Below, in pieces: positions 7,827 through 17,312 of a stretch of 49,751 bases of DNA (its first letter is position 1; each line of letters opens with the position of its first letter). Location: contig DUBH01000019.1 in the NCBI GenBank assembly GCA_012960415.1, positions 52,959 to 102,709 of the forward strand. Reading direction: 5' to 3'. Made by a program: the position numbers and the translations under genes. The notes under the pieces are model-generated. The model was given only the letters and a program-made list of their open reading frames with translations. It was not told the origin of the DNA and searched no databases. The DNA is from Henriciella sp. Lineage in GTDB: Bacteria; Pseudomonadota; Alphaproteobacteria; Caulobacterales; Hyphomonadaceae.

Positions 7827-8843
7827 ATGACCAGACGAATCCTTCTGATGTTTGCTGTGGTATTTTTTGCAGCGGGCACTGCGGCGGCCCAGCTGCGCGA
7901 TATCTATACGATCCGGGAGATCGAAGTCGAGGAAACCGCTGGCAGCGTGATCCAGGCCCAGCAGGAAGCTTTCGCCTCTGCACGCGTCAAAGGTGCCTAC
8001 CGACTTTTCGAGCGCCTCACACTCCCGGAAGACCGCTCTGGCAAGTTATCGTCGGGCGCGGTGAGCGCAGCCGTTGCAAACCGTCTCGCGGTGGCTGTCG
8101 ACGTTGAAGAGGAAGAGCGCGGCGGCGGCAAATATGTCGGCAAGCTCGCCGTGGTCTACAATCCGACCAATGTCCGCGAATTCCTCGATGAGCGCTCTAT
8201 TCCCTATATCGATCAGCTGGCGCCGAAATCCGTTGTCTTCCCGGTCCGCAGCTCTGCAAACGCCGTCGCATGGAATTCAGCCTGGCCTAATTCGTCGCGC
8301 GGACGTCTCGCGCCGTTCGAGACCTCACGTGGCACGTCGGCGACGACCTCTTCGGTCTGGCAGGAGTTGCAGGGCGACGTCATGGCGGCAAATGCCCGCC
8401 GCGCCATTAAGGCTGAGCTTCTCGGCGATGCAGGTAGCTACCGCGTCCGTCTGATCAGTGTCACGGCTGCAGGCGAAACCGATCTTGGCACGACAGGGTC
8501 GGCTGCGACCTTGGAAGCGGCCGCTGAAAACGCTGCCGACCTCCTCGATACCGTCTGGAAGCGTTCGGCAATCATCCGCTCGGGTGAGCGTACGCCGGTC
8601 GAGGCCACCGTTCTCTTCACATCCCTTCCTGAGTGGAATTCGCTGCGCAGCGCGCTGGCACGTTCCCCGCTGGTATTTGGCTTCGAGATCGTCGGCCTAT
8701 CGCGTCAGGGCGCTGTGGTGCGTTTCGCCTATGCCGGTGAACGTGACCAGTTCATTGCTGGCCTGCGTGAACGCGGCCTCATGGCTGATACTGACGATAT
8801 GGGCTGGGTGATGACCTCTGCGGTAACGCGCGCGCCGAGCTAG
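7827..8843 (+). CDS. DUF2066 exported protein
   Basis: 338 residues with a clear signal peptide (MTRRILLMFAVVFFAAGTAAA, cut before Gln). The mature part starts LRDIYTIREIEVEETAGSV, then AFASARVKGAYRLFERLT. This is the DUF2066 opening, found in alphaproteobacteria and gammaproteobacteria next to purM/hdaA genes. Function is unknown; it is presumed periplasmic. I chose the ATG at 7827 because it gives the signal peptide directly. Five bases separate it from hdaA, so the two are likely one operon. The family call rests on remembered sequence and context. Confidence 0.82.
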   Translation: MTRRILLMFAVVFFAAGTAAAQLRDIYTIREIEVEETAGSVIQAQQEAFASARVKGAYRLFERLTLPEDRSGKLSSGAVSAAVANRLAVAVDVEEEERGGGKYVGKLAVVYNPTNVREFLDERSIPYIDQLAPKSVVFPVRSSANAVAWNSAWPNSSRGRLAPFETSRGTSATTSSVWQELQGDVMAANARRAIKAELLGDAGSYRVRLISVTAAGETDLGTTGSAATLEAAAENAADLLDTVWKRSAIIRSGERTPVEATVLFTSLPEWNSLRSALARSPLVFGFEIVGLSRQGAVVRFAYAGERDQFIAGLRERGLMADTDDMGWVMTSAVTRAPS

Positions 8844-8848
8844 TTCTG

Positions 8849-9559
8849 GTGTCACGCACGGACCATCCCCAACGGAAAAGCCGTCAGCTCAAGTTCGAAT
8901 TCCCCGGTAAGGGGCATACGCTGGACACGCTGGCGGTCACCGACGCCAACAGGACCGCGATTGCGCTTCTGAAACGCTGGCCTGACTGGCGCACAGCCGC
9001 GTTCTGCCTTGTGGGCGATGAACTGTCCGGGCTGACGACAGCGGCGCAGGCCTGGTGCGAGCTTGCGGGCGGTTCAATGCTGGGGGCGAAGGCGCTGTCC
9101 AAGCTTTCGCACAAGAAGATCGACGCGATTGCGAACACCCCTATCGCGGTTGACCGGGCCGATCTTGTGGAGAATGACGACAACCTCCTGTCGCTTATCA
9201 ATCTGTCTGCCAGTCATGGCGGGTCATTGCTGCTGACGGGACGGGTCCCACCGGCGCGCTGGCGCACGCGTCTTCCGGACCTGCAGTCGCGGCTCAGCGC
9301 GATGACCTTGATCGAACTTGGGCCACCGGACGATGAAATGATCTCGATCCGTCTCAGGGCTGCAATGAAACGCCGCTACCTGAAACTACCGGACGAGGTG
9401 GAGTCCTATCTGATCATCCGGCTCGAACGCAGCTATGCGGCCATTGAAAACTTCGTGGAAAATCTTCACGAAATGAGTGACGGGCGTGAGGTAACAGTTC
9501 CTCTCGCCCGGGAAATTCTGGACGAGATGGACGGCACGCGCCCGCTGTTTGACGACTAG
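8849..9559 (+). CDS. hdaA: HdaA, DnaA-related regulator of replication initiation
   Basis: 236 residues with a GTG start at 8849, five bases after the DUF2066 stop. HdaA acts with the DNA polymerase clamp to stimulate DnaA-ATP hydrolysis and prevent re-initiation. The protein resembles the AAA+ part of DnaA without the DNA-binding domain. RQLKFEF at about 12-18 resembles a beta-clamp binding motif at the expected N-terminal place. LDELPPDD-like and sensor-2-like regions are replaced by ELGPPDDEMISIRLRAAMKRR (about 156-175), the typical Hda C-terminal segment. The Walker A region is degenerate (VGDELSGLTT), as is common in this family. It is followed 23 bases later by ppk. Confidence 0.85.
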   Translation: MSRTDHPQRKSRQLKFEFPGKGHTLDTLAVTDANRTAIALLKRWPDWRTAAFCLVGDELSGLTTAAQAWCELAGGSMLGAKALSKLSHKKIDAIANTPIAVDRADLVENDDNLLSLINLSASHGGSLLLTGRVPPARWRTRLPDLQSRLSAMTLIELGPPDDEMISIRLRAAMKRRYLKLPDEVESYLIIRLERSYAAIENFVENLHEMSDGREVTVPLAREILDEMDGTRPLFDD

Positions 9560-9582
9560 ATGGGACAGGCAAGAGGCAGCCG

Positions 9583-11781
9583 ATGAGCACGACGGAAACA
9601 ACGTCCCGGGAAAAAGTGCCGACGCGCACTGGAAAGTCCTTGATCGATCAGCCCCAGAGGTTTTTGAACCGGGAGCTGTCCTGGCTGAAGTTCAATGAGC
9701 GGGTGCTGGAAGAAGCGCACAACGTCTCGCATCCCTTGCTTGAGCGCCTTCGCTTCCTTTCGATATCCGCAAACAATCTGGATGAGTTCTTCATGGTCCG
9801 ATATGCGGGCTTGCGCGAGCAACTTCGTGCTGGCGTGATGCGTACGAGCCAGGATGGGATGACGCCTTCCCAGCAGGTCGAAGCCATCGAGAAGCAGTCA
9901 GCCAAACTGATGGAGGCCCAGCAGGCCTGCTGGCGTGAAGTACGCGGATTGCTCGATGAAGAGAAGATTGAGGTCAAGCGGATTGGTGAGCTCACCAAGA
10001 CCGATCTTGGCTGGCTGCGTGATCATTTCGAAAGCCATATCTTCCCGATACTGACCCCCCAGGCGGTCGATCCGGCACATCCGTTCCCATTCATTCCAAA
10101 CCTCGGCTTTGCGGTGGCTTTCCAGCTGGCACCTGAGAGCGCTGGTGAAGCGATGGTCGGCCTTGTGCCCATGCCGGCCTTCTCGCCGCGCTTCATTCGC
10201 CTGCCGGACAGAAATCGCCAGTCGGTCCGTTTCGTCCGTCTCGAGAGCGTCATCGCGACCTTCATGGACATGCTGTTTCCGGGCTATCGCTCACTCGGGC
10301 ATTGCGTCTTCCGCATCGTCCGCGACAGCGATATCGAGGTCGAGGAAGAGGCCGAAGACCTCATCCACGAGTTCGAGATCCTGCTGAAGCAGCGCCGCCG
10401 GGGCCGGATCGTACGTATCCACATCGATGGGGATGCGCCCGAAGAGCTTGAGAAATTTATCACTCGCGAAATCGGCTCCGAGCCTCGCGATGTGATGATT
10501 CTTCATGGCCTGCTTGGCATGAAGAACCTCTCAGAGCTGATTATCGACGACCGGATGGACCTGCAGTTCAAACCGTATGAGCCGCGCTACCCCGAACGCA
10601 TCCGGGAGATGGGAGGCGACTGTTTTGCCGCCATCAAGGCGAAGGATTTCGTTGTTCACCACCCGTACGAGTCGTTCGATGTCGTTATCCAGTTCATCCG
10701 TCAGGCGGCGATTGACCCCGATGTCGTCGCGATCAAGCAGACGCTGTACAGAACGACGTTGAACTCTCCCATTGTCGCGGCGCTGCAGGAAGCGGCCGAG
10801 ATGGGCAAAAACGTCACCGCCCTGGTCGAGATCAAGGCGCGCTTCGACGAGGAAACCAATCTGCGTCTTGCCCGTGATCTGGAGCGGGCAGGGGTCCAGG
10901 TCGTCTATGGCTTTCTCGACTACAAGACCCACGCAAAGGTCTCACTCGTGGTGCGACGCGAGGGCGGAAAGCTCGTTTCCTACACGCACTTTGGCACGGG
11001 CAATTACCACCCTGTGACAGCGCGAATCTATACCGATCTCTCGCTTTTCACATCTGATCCGGCGCTCGGCCGCGATGCGAACAAGCTTTTCAACTACATC
11101 ACCGCTTACCGTGAACCGCCTGAAAAGGCACCGGATTTCGACAAGATCGCCATGTCGCCGCGCACGCTTGAGCCACATCTCATCGAGATGATCGACCATG
11201 AGGCCGAGAATGCGAAGGCCGGCAAGCCGAGCGGCGTCTGGGCGAAGATGAATTCGCTTGTCGATGGCGATGTCATCGATGCGCTTTATCGCGCAAGCCA
11301 GGCGGGCGTGCCCATCGTTCTTGTTGTACGCGGCATTTGCTGCCTTCGTCCCGGCGTGCCGGGTCTTTCAGAAAACATACAGGTGAAGAGTCTGATCGGC
11401 CGTTTCCTCGAACACTCGCGGATCGTCTGCTTTGCGAATGGTGAGAATCTGCCATCGGCACGGGCGAAAGTGTGGATTTCGTCGGCGGACTGGATGCAGC
11501 GCAATCTCAAGCGCCGGGTCGAAGCCCTGGTGCCGATTGAAAACCCGACCGTGCATCGTCAGGTGCTGAACCAGATCATGATCGCAAATCTCAATGACGA
11601 CGAGCAAAGCTGGGAGATGGACGGCGACGGCGAGTTCCACCGTCTGCGCCCGCCTGAGCGTGGCAAGGGTTTTAGCGCGCACCGCTACTTCATGGAGAAT
11701 CCGTCGCTGTCTGGCCGGGGCAACGCACTCGTCGTCTCGATTCCGCCAAGGCTCGCGCCGAAGAAGCGGGGCTCTAAATGA
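9583..11781 (+). CDS. ppk: Polyphosphate kinase 1
   Basis: 732 residues, typical of PPK1. It polymerises the gamma phosphate of ATP into polyphosphate and works in reverse. The N-terminal domain shows RFLNRELSWLKFNERVLEEA (about 24-43) and SANNLDEFFMVR (about 64-75). The catalytic domains show AIKQTLYRT (about 385) and KTHAKVSLVVRREGG, holding the phosphorylated histidine. The THFGTGNYHPVTARIYTDLS segment near 475 holds the second conserved His. The stop overlaps the ppx start by ATGA, so kinase and phosphatase are translationally coupled. It belongs to DUF2066-hdaA-ppk-ppx. Confidence 0.96.
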   Translation: MSTTETTSREKVPTRTGKSLIDQPQRFLNRELSWLKFNERVLEEAHNVSHPLLERLRFLSISANNLDEFFMVRYAGLREQLRAGVMRTSQDGMTPSQQVEAIEKQSAKLMEAQQACWREVRGLLDEEKIEVKRIGELTKTDLGWLRDHFESHIFPILTPQAVDPAHPFPFIPNLGFAVAFQLAPESAGEAMVGLVPMPAFSPRFIRLPDRNRQSVRFVRLESVIATFMDMLFPGYRSLGHCVFRIVRDSDIEVEEEAEDLIHEFEILLKQRRRGRIVRIHIDGDAPEELEKFITREIGSEPRDVMILHGLLGMKNLSELIIDDRMDLQFKPYEPRYPERIREMGGDCFAAIKAKDFVVHHPYESFDVVIQFIRQAAIDPDVVAIKQTLYRTTLNSPIVAALQEAAEMGKNVTALVEIKARFDEETNLRLARDLERAGVQVVYGFLDYKTHAKVSLVVRREGGKLVSYTHFGTGNYHPVTARIYTDLSLFTSDPALGRDANKLFNYITAYREPPEKAPDFDKIAMSPRTLEPHLIEMIDHEAENAKAGKPSGVWAKMNSLVDGDVIDALYRASQAGVPIVLVVRGICCLRPGVPGLSENIQVKSLIGRFLEHSRIVCFANGENLPSARAKVWISSADWMQRNLKRRVEALVPIENPTVHRQVLNQIMIANLNDDEQSWEMDGDGEFHRLRPPERGKGFSAHRYFMENPSLSGRGNALVVSIPPRLAPKKRGSK

Positions 11782-13277
11782 GGCTAGCGCTGCAGCCGGA
11801 AAAAGCTGCCGTTGTAGATATCGGCTCGAACTCCGTCCGGCTCGTCATTTACGAGGTTACGGGCGCGGCGGCGCTTCCATACTTCAACGAGAAAGTGCTT
11901 GCTGGGCTGGGGCGCGGTCTGCCCGAGACAGGAAGATTATCGCCTGAAGGTGTCGTCGAAGCCGTGGCCGCAATCCGTCGCTATCGGGCGATCCTGACCG
12001 GTCTTGGCGTGACACAGGTGACGGCAGTCGCAACTGCCGCCGTCCGCGACGCAGAAGACGGGCCCGAATTCGCTCGCATGGCGGCCACCGAGCTGGGTGC
12101 TAGACTTCGTATCCTGCCGGGGCCGGAGGAAGGGCGACTCTCGGCGCTTGGCGTCCGCTCTGGCTTTGACCAGCCTGATGGGCTCGTCGGCGATCTCGGC
12201 GGCTCCAGCCTCGAATTCCAGCCCATCTCGCCCGCTGGTCAGGACGGGCACGGCGAGACCCACAAACTTGGCCCCTTCTCCATGCCGCATGGCGATGATG
12301 CGAAGCCTACAGAACGACGCAAGGCTATTCGCAAGGTCCTGAAATCATCCGAGCTTATCAATCAAGGGCATCGGAGGCTCTATGCGGTAGGCGGCTCCTG
12401 GCGCGCATTGGCCAGCATCCACATGGATCTAAAGGCCTATCCGCTCGCCATCCTGCATGGCTACCGGATGACGGGCCCCGCTATCCGTTCCGTCGTCCGG
12501 ACAGTGCTTGCCACACAACGTGACAAGGAACTCGCTAGCCGTATCTCCAGCCTCGTTGGGCGTCGTTACGACACGATTATCCACGCCGCGCTCGTCCTTG
12601 ATGAAGTCTTTGATGCAGGCGGGTTCAAGGAAGTCCTGATTTCGGCAAATGGTCTGCGCGAAGGTGTTCTTTTTGACCGGGGTGAAAAGCTGCTATTCGA
12701 AACGATGCGAGAGCCGTTCGGCGATGCGCTGATCGACGGGACGATCGCTTTCCTCAGACTTGAAGAATCCCAGCTGGCCTTCGGAGAGGCGCTCTACAAG
12801 TTTATCCGGCCGGTCCTGCCGCGCTCACATGCGCGCCAACGCCTGTTCAAGGCAGCCTGTCTGATGGCGGATTGCGGTGGGCGTTTTCATCCCGACCATA
12901 GAGCCGACATGGCCTATTATCTGATCCTGCGCTCGCCCATACGCGGGATCACGCATGATGAGCGCGTGCTTCTCGCCCACGCGACGGGTGCGCGCTACAC
13001 GCACAAATTTCAGCGCCCGAAGCCGTTCGCAGGGCTCGGCCTCGAATCCGATGACCAACTCGCACGGATCATGGGAGCAGCCATGCGACTTGGCGCGGTT
13101 TACTCAGGGCGTTCAGCGCCACTTCTCAAGCAGGTGAAGCTGAAGACATCGAAGTCGAAACTCATCCTTGAGGTTCAGCCGAGCGCTGAGGACATGATCT
13201 CAGGCACCGTGAAGAAGCGTTTCGAGCAACTCGCCACTTTCATGGATCTCGACGCCCAGATTGTGACTGCCGAATGA
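11778..13277 (+). CDS. ppx: Exopolyphosphatase / guanosine pentaphosphatase
   Basis: 499 residues of the ASKHA fold. It removes terminal phosphates from polyphosphate and in relatives also converts pppGpp to ppGpp. Markers are VVDIGSNSVRLVIYE (about 13-27, phosphate-1 loop), TAAVRDAEDGPEF (about 86-98), and GDLGGSSLEFQPI (about 138-150, phosphate-2 loop). The C-terminal half carries the HD-like helical domain of long Ppx proteins (SHARQRLFKAACLMADCGGR, about 350-370). It ends 15 bases from the convergent RNase D region. Confidence 0.94.
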   Translation: MRLALQPEKAAVVDIGSNSVRLVIYEVTGAAALPYFNEKVLAGLGRGLPETGRLSPEGVVEAVAAIRRYRAILTGLGVTQVTAVATAAVRDAEDGPEFARMAATELGARLRILPGPEEGRLSALGVRSGFDQPDGLVGDLGGSSLEFQPISPAGQDGHGETHKLGPFSMPHGDDAKPTERRKAIRKVLKSSELINQGHRRLYAVGGSWRALASIHMDLKAYPLAILHGYRMTGPAIRSVVRTVLATQRDKELASRISSLVGRRYDTIIHAALVLDEVFDAGGFKEVLISANGLREGVLFDRGEKLLFETMREPFGDALIDGTIAFLRLEESQLAFGEALYKFIRPVLPRSHARQRLFKAACLMADCGGRFHPDHRADMAYYLILRSPIRGITHDERVLLAHATGARYTHKFQRPKPFAGLGLESDDQLARIMGAAMRLGAVYSGRSAPLLKQVKLKTSKSKLILEVQPSAEDMISGTVKKRFEQLATFMDLDAQIVTAE

Positions 13278-13292
13278 GCCGAGTGCCCTGTC

Positions 13293-13907
13293 TCAGCTTT
13301 TGGGTTCGAAAAGGCGGACCTGACCGCTCTCGAAGGAAAGCGCGAGTTTGCCCGTGAGCAGGGCGCGCGCCTTCTTGCCGAACACATCATAGCGCCAGCC
13401 TGATAGAGCAGGGATATCCTTGTCCGTCTCGCCGCGCGCGATGCGCTCGATGTCAGCGGCGTTCGCAATAAGACGAGGAACCACCTCTACATCCTCGCTG
13501 ACATATTTCAGGAGGACTTTGAGCATCTCAGGTGCGCCGGCGGGGGTTTGCGGGTTTTGCTTGCGCGGCGGAGCCGGCGGGGCATGGGCGTCCGGGTCTG
13601 CGAGCGCGGTTTCCACTGCCTGCATCAGGCCATCGGCATTGCGCGAGCGGATGAAGCCCTTAGGCACAGCACGCAGTCTGTCGAAATGGTCTTCCGACTT
13701 CGGCTTCTGGTCTGCGATTTCCTGAATGGCATCATCCTTCAGGATACGCCGGCGCGGGCGGTCCAGCGTTTGCGCCTGACGCTCGCGCCATTCTGCCACC
13801 GACGCAAACACGGCAAGATATTCCTTGTGGGTCTTGCGAACTTTCAGTCGTTGCCAGGCATTTTTCGGATCGGTGTCATACAAGGCCGGGTCAGAAATGC
13901 TGGCCAT
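13293..13907 (-). CDS. rnd: RNase D, C-terminal HRDC part, cut off from the catalytic part by an in-frame TAA
   Basis: 204 residues from ATG 13905-13907, in the same frame as the catalytic fragment upstream. Only TAA (13911-13913) and one GAG codon separate them. The sequence MASISDPALYDTDP, then WQRLKVRKTHKEYLAV and WRERQAQTLDRPRRRILKDD, is the normal middle of alphaproteobacterial RNase D, where the HRDC RNA-binding domains begin (about residues 10-80). The two parts with the two codons between them total 390 residues, the usual family length. Either the gene is newly broken, the stop is read through, or the ATG restarts translation (TAAGAGATG). A sequencing error is also possible. Alone, this part has no nuclease residues. 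Confidence 0.75.
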   Translation of the reverse strand: MASISDPALYDTDPKNAWQRLKVRKTHKEYLAVFASVAEWRERQAQTLDRPRRRILKDDAIQEIADQKPKSEDHFDRLRAVPKGFIRSRNADGLMQAVETALADPDAHAPPAPPRKQNPQTPAGAPEMLKVLLKYVSEDVEVVPRLIANAADIERIARGETDKDIPALSGWRYDVFGKKARALLTGKLALSFESGQVRLFEPKS

Positions 13908-13910
13908 CTC

Positions 13911-14465
13911 TTAAGCGATCCATTCCATCCGTCCGCGCTTTTCAAGCTCGTCGCGCATCCAGAGATAGGCGTCGCGCAGGTGGGTTACGTCGCCAAGCGC
14001 ATAGGCGAGCTGCTTGTCCGACAGGGGACGGCGCTTCCAGTCGGTAAACTGGCTCGATTTGTCGATATGCTGGCGGAGGACGCGCTGGATCAGATTGTCA
14101 TATGAAATCGAATCGCCAAGGCCGAGCGCCATGGCCGCAACCTGCGTGTCGAAAACCGGCGCAGGCGGCGTACCGATCAGCTTGTTGAAGATTTCCATGT
14201 CCTGGCGGGCGGCGTGAAATACCTTCACGCGTGAGGTGTCGGCCAGAAGGTCCAAGAAAGGTTTGAGATCGATCTCATCGGCCTTGGGGTCGATGACACC
14301 TTCCACGCCCGGTGCAGATGCCTGGATCAGGCAGAGCTCCGGCCAGAAGGTCGTTTCGCGGTGAAATTCGGTATCGACACAGATGAAATCACTCGCCGAA
14401 AGCGAATCGCAGAACTTTTGCAGCTCTTCCTGCTGTGTAATCGGCGTCAGCGTCTTGTCAGTCAT
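13911..14465 (-). CDS. rnd: RNase D, N-terminal DEDDy exonuclease part
   Basis: 184 residues from the ATG at 14463-14465; an upstream ATG at 14534 adds atypical residues. All catalytic residues of a DEDDy 3'-5' exonuclease are visible: Asp31 and Glu33 (CVDTEFHRE), Asp89 ([11 protein letters not shown]), and Tyr155 and Asp159 (YALGDVTHL). RNase D trims 3' ends of tRNA and other small RNAs. The protein stops right after GRMEWIA, where relatives continue with E-E-M. The catalytic domain is thus whole, and short stand-alone RNase D proteins of about 200 residues exist in alphaproteobacteria, so it may be active alone. Divergent from aspS, 88 bases apart. Confidence 0.85.
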   Translation of the reverse strand: MTDKTLTPITQQEELQKFCDSLSASDFICVDTEFHRETTFWPELCLIQASAPGVEGVIDPKADEIDLKPFLDLLADTSRVKVFHAARQDMEIFNKLIGTPPAPVFDTQVAAMALGLGDSISYDNLIQRVLRQHIDKSSQFTDWKRRPLSDKQLAYALGDVTHLRDAYLWMRDELEKRGRMEWIA

Positions 14466-14553
14466 GGCGCGCACGCGTATCGCATCCGCACAACAATGGC
14501 GAGGGGAAGGTTCACAAATCCTCTCAGACCTCAAGAATCCTCGGAGCGAGATA

Positions 14554-16389
14554 ATGCACGCTTACCGCACCCATACCTGCGGCGAACTCACCAAGTCTGA
14601 TGTTGGCGCCACGGTGAAACTTTCCGGCTGGCTGCACCGCCGCCGCGAGCATGCCGGCGCGCTGTTCATCGACCTTCGCGACCATTACGGCCTTACGCAG
14701 GTCGTGGTGTACCCGAATGCAGCCTTCTATGAAGACGCCAAGCGCGCGACGGCCGAGAGTGTGCTGACGGTCACCGGCAAGGTAATTGCGCGCGATGCTG
14801 AAGCGGTCAACCCGGAGCTGCCGACCGGTGAGGTGGAGCTTCCTGCCGAGACGCTGAACATTGAAAGCGCCGCAGCCAAGCTGCCGCTGCCTGTGTTCGC
14901 TGAACCGGACTATCCTGAAGAAATCCGCCTCAAGCATCGTTATCTCGATCTGCGGCGTGAGACGCTGCACAAGAACATGATCCTGCGTAGCCAGATCATT
15001 GCGAGCCTTCGCCGCCGCATGATCGAACAAGGCTTCACCGAATATCAGACTCCAATCCTGACGGCCTCCTCGCCGGAAGGCGCGCGCGACTTCCTCGTGC
15101 CGTCGCGCCTGCACCCGGGTGAATTCTACGCGCTCCCACAGGCGCCGCAGCAGTTCAAGCAGCTGCTCATGGTGTCCGGCTTCGACCGTTACTTCCAGAT
15201 CGCGCCATGTTTCCGCGATGAGGACGCCCGCGCTGATCGCTCACCAGGTGAGTTCTACCAGCTCGATATCGAGATGAGCTTTGTTGAGCAGGAGGACGTC
15301 TTCCAGGCGATCGAGCCAGTGATGCGCGGCGTCTTCGAGGAATTCGCAGACTGGCAGGGCAAGGGCCGCACCATGCCGGAAGGCGCGTTCCCGCGCATTC
15401 CATATGCCGAAGCCATGGCGAAGTACGGCTCTGACAAGCCGGACCTGCGCAACCCGATCGAGCTTGCCGACGTCACCGACTTCTTCGCCGATGAAAGCAA
15501 AACGGGCTTTTCCATTTTCGCGAAGATCATCGCAGGTGGCGGCAAGGTTGTTGCCATTCCTGCGCCAAAGGCCGCCGAGCAGAAGTCCCGCAAATTCTTC
15601 GACGACCTAGACAAGTGGGCAAAAAAGGAAATGCAGGCACCCGGCCTTGGCTATGCTCGTCTGAAAGAGGCCGATGGCGGCGGTGTCGACAGCCAGGATC
15701 CCGTGCTGAAGAATTTCGACGCCGATCACCTCAAAGCCTTCCTTCAGCAACTTGGGCTGGGCGCAGGCGACGGTATCTTCTTCTCCGCTGGCAATCACGA
15801 CGCCGCTTACAAGCTGGCCGGCGCTGCCCGTAACAAGGTCGGCGAAGAGCTGGAGCTCATTGAGCAAGGCATCTTCAAGTTCTGCTGGATCGTTGATTTC
15901 CCGATGTATGAGTGGGACGAGGATAACAAGAAGATCGACTTCTCGCACAACCCGTTCTCGATGCCGCAGGGCGGCATGGAAGCGCTTGAGCAGGCAGACA
16001 CAGTTGAGAAGCAGCTGGAGCTGAAGGCCTTCCAGTACGATATCGTCTGCAACGGCGTGGAGCTGTCCTCCGGAGCCATCCGGAACCATCGCCCTGATAT
16101 CATGCTCAAGGCCTTTGAGCTCGCTGGCTATGGCGCCGACGTCGTCGAGGCAGAGTTTGGCGGCATGCTGAACGCGTTCCGCTATGGCGCCCCGCCGCAC
16201 GGCGGCATCGCACCGGGCGTTGACCGTATCGTCATGCTGCTCGCTGAGGTCGACAATCTGCGCGATGTGACGCTGTTCCCGATGAACCAGCAGGCACGCG
16301 ACCTGATGATGCAGGCTCCATCGCCGGTCGATGACAAGCAGCTTCGCGAGCTACACATCCGTCTTGCGCCGCAGGCCAAGAAGGACTGA
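14554..16389 (+). CDS. aspS: Aspartyl-tRNA synthetase (bacterial type)
   Basis: 611 residues. The N-terminal OB-fold anticodon domain (about 1-110) has [20 protein letters not shown]. Class II motif 2 is [20 protein letters not shown] (about 218-237), preceded by the [20 protein letters not shown] loop. The bacterial GAD insertion covers about 310-430, and motif 3 is [16 protein letters not shown] (about 550-565). It charges tRNA-Asp; alphaproteobacterial forms are often non-discriminating and also charge tRNA-Asn, but I cannot judge that here. The start at 14554 is chosen because [12 protein letters not shown] is the family opening and GGAGCGAG precedes it. The gene ends in a terminator. Confidence 0.96.
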   Translation: MHAYRTHTCGELTKSDVGATVKLSGWLHRRREHAGALFIDLRDHYGLTQVVVYPNAAFYEDAKRATAESVLTVTGKVIARDAEAVNPELPTGEVELPAETLNIESAAAKLPLPVFAEPDYPEEIRLKHRYLDLRRETLHKNMILRSQIIASLRRRMIEQGFTEYQTPILTASSPEGARDFLVPSRLHPGEFYALPQAPQQFKQLLMVSGFDRYFQIAPCFRDEDARADRSPGEFYQLDIEMSFVEQEDVFQAIEPVMRGVFEEFADWQGKGRTMPEGAFPRIPYAEAMAKYGSDKPDLRNPIELADVTDFFADESKTGFSIFAKIIAGGGKVVAIPAPKAAEQKSRKFFDDLDKWAKKEMQAPGLGYARLKEADGGGVDSQDPVLKNFDADHLKAFLQQLGLGAGDGIFFSAGNHDAAYKLAGAARNKVGEELELIEQGIFKFCWIVDFPMYEWDEDNKKIDFSHNPFSMPQGGMEALEQADTVEKQLELKAFQYDIVCNGVELSSGAIRNHRPDIMLKAFELAGYGADVVEAEFGGMLNAFRYGAPPHGGIAPGVDRIVMLLAEVDNLRDVTLFPMNQQARDLMMQAPSPVDDKQLRELHIRLAPQAKKD

Positions 16390-16423
16390 GCGCGGTCAGC
16401 TTGATTGTACATAGATAGAAAAG

Positions 16424-16453
16424 CGCCCTCTGATTGCTCGGAGGGTGTTTTTT
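16424..16453 (+). terminator. Terminator after aspS, probably bidirectional
   Basis: CGCCCTC (16424-16430) pairs with GAGGGTG (16441-16447), with one G-T pair, and is followed by seven T residues. On the other strand the same hairpin is followed by CTTTT, so it could also end the pentapeptide gene whose stop codon (16452-16454) lies right beside it. Confidence 0.8.
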
Positions 16454-17231
16454 ATTGACCGGCTGTCTGGATCAGACCGCCGCGCAGCTCTTCGGTTCCT
16501 GGAAGCCGGACGGCCTGACAGGATAGAAGCGCAATGCCAGCTGGTACGTTGGTATTCTCGCCAGCGCAGCTGCCTTCGAAGATAGTGCTCTCAAGGCCCG
16601 TCGCGCCCTCAAAGCTGACATTGATCAGCCGGATGTTGGTCAGTCGCGCGCCATGCAGGTCTGCATTTGCGAAAGAGGTGCCGTTCAGGATCGCGTTGTT
16701 GAACTGGGCCTCGCGCAGGATGGCGCCGTCAAAGATTGCGCCGGTCAGATTGGCGCCGGAGAAATCTGTTCCTGACGCGCGCGCGCGCGAAAAATCTGTC
16801 CCCGTCGCGTTCGCCACGCCAAGGCGTGCGCCCGTGAGATGTGTGTCTGAAAGTGAGGCGCCTGAGAGGTTCACATTGAGCAGGCTGGCCCGCTCAAAGC
16901 GTGAGCCTTCGAAACGGGTGTTGGACAGTCTGGAGCCATCAAGCGTTGCACGGCGGAAATCAGTGCCCTTCGCCATCGCGTCCGAAAGGTCGATATTCAG
17001 GGCGCGCGTTCCGCGCAGGAAAGCGCCCGACACGTTGGCCTTGGGATAGTGCGCGGCAGAGATATCTCCGCCGGACATGTTACGTCCGCGAAGGTCGCAG
17101 CTTACGCATGAGCCACCATAGGAGGGGGCCCAAGAGACGCGCGTCGACTTTGACTGCGCGTTTGCCGCGCCGGACGCGACCCCGCAAGCAGCAAGTGCCA
17201 GAATGACAGACAAGCGACTAAATCTAAGCAT
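16452..17231 (-). CDS. Exported pentapeptide-repeat protein (first of two)
   Basis: 259 residues. A signal peptide (about 1-25, ending SGAANA before Gln) exports it. From about residue 47 to 225 it is built of A(D/N)LXX-type pentapeptide repeats, for example NMSGGDISAA, TRFEGSRFERASLLNVNLSG and TDFSGANLTGAIFDGAIL. These predict a right-handed quadrilateral beta-helix. Cysteine pairs flank the repeats: GGSCVSCDLRG (near 41-44) before them, and SCAGEN...PAGIALLSC (about 223-239) after them. The cap with PAG between cysteines is shared with the next gene. Function is unknown; the exported site argues against the gyrase-protection role of Qnr-like proteins. Confidence 0.88.
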   Translation of the reverse strand: MLRFSRLSVILALAACGVASGAANAQSKSTRVSWAPSYGGSCVSCDLRGRNMSGGDISAAHYPKANVSGAFLRGTRALNIDLSDAMAKGTDFRRATLDGSRLSNTRFEGSRFERASLLNVNLSGASLSDTHLTGARLGVANATGTDFSRARASGTDFSGANLTGAIFDGAILREAQFNNAILNGTSFANADLHGARLTNIRLINVSFEGATGLESTIFEGSCAGENTNVPAGIALLSCQAVRLPGTEELRGGLIQTAGQ

Positions 17232-17312
17232 GCAGCGTATTTACGAGGTCTCGAGCCCGCTTTGAACTGAATTCCCGGTAATGACTGTAGACAGATGCGG
17301 GTGTGTGTCTCT

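Noticed and set aside
12573-12586. TTATCCACG inside ppx, a near match to a DnaA box
   Set aside because: Single, one mismatch, in coding sequence; not an origin.
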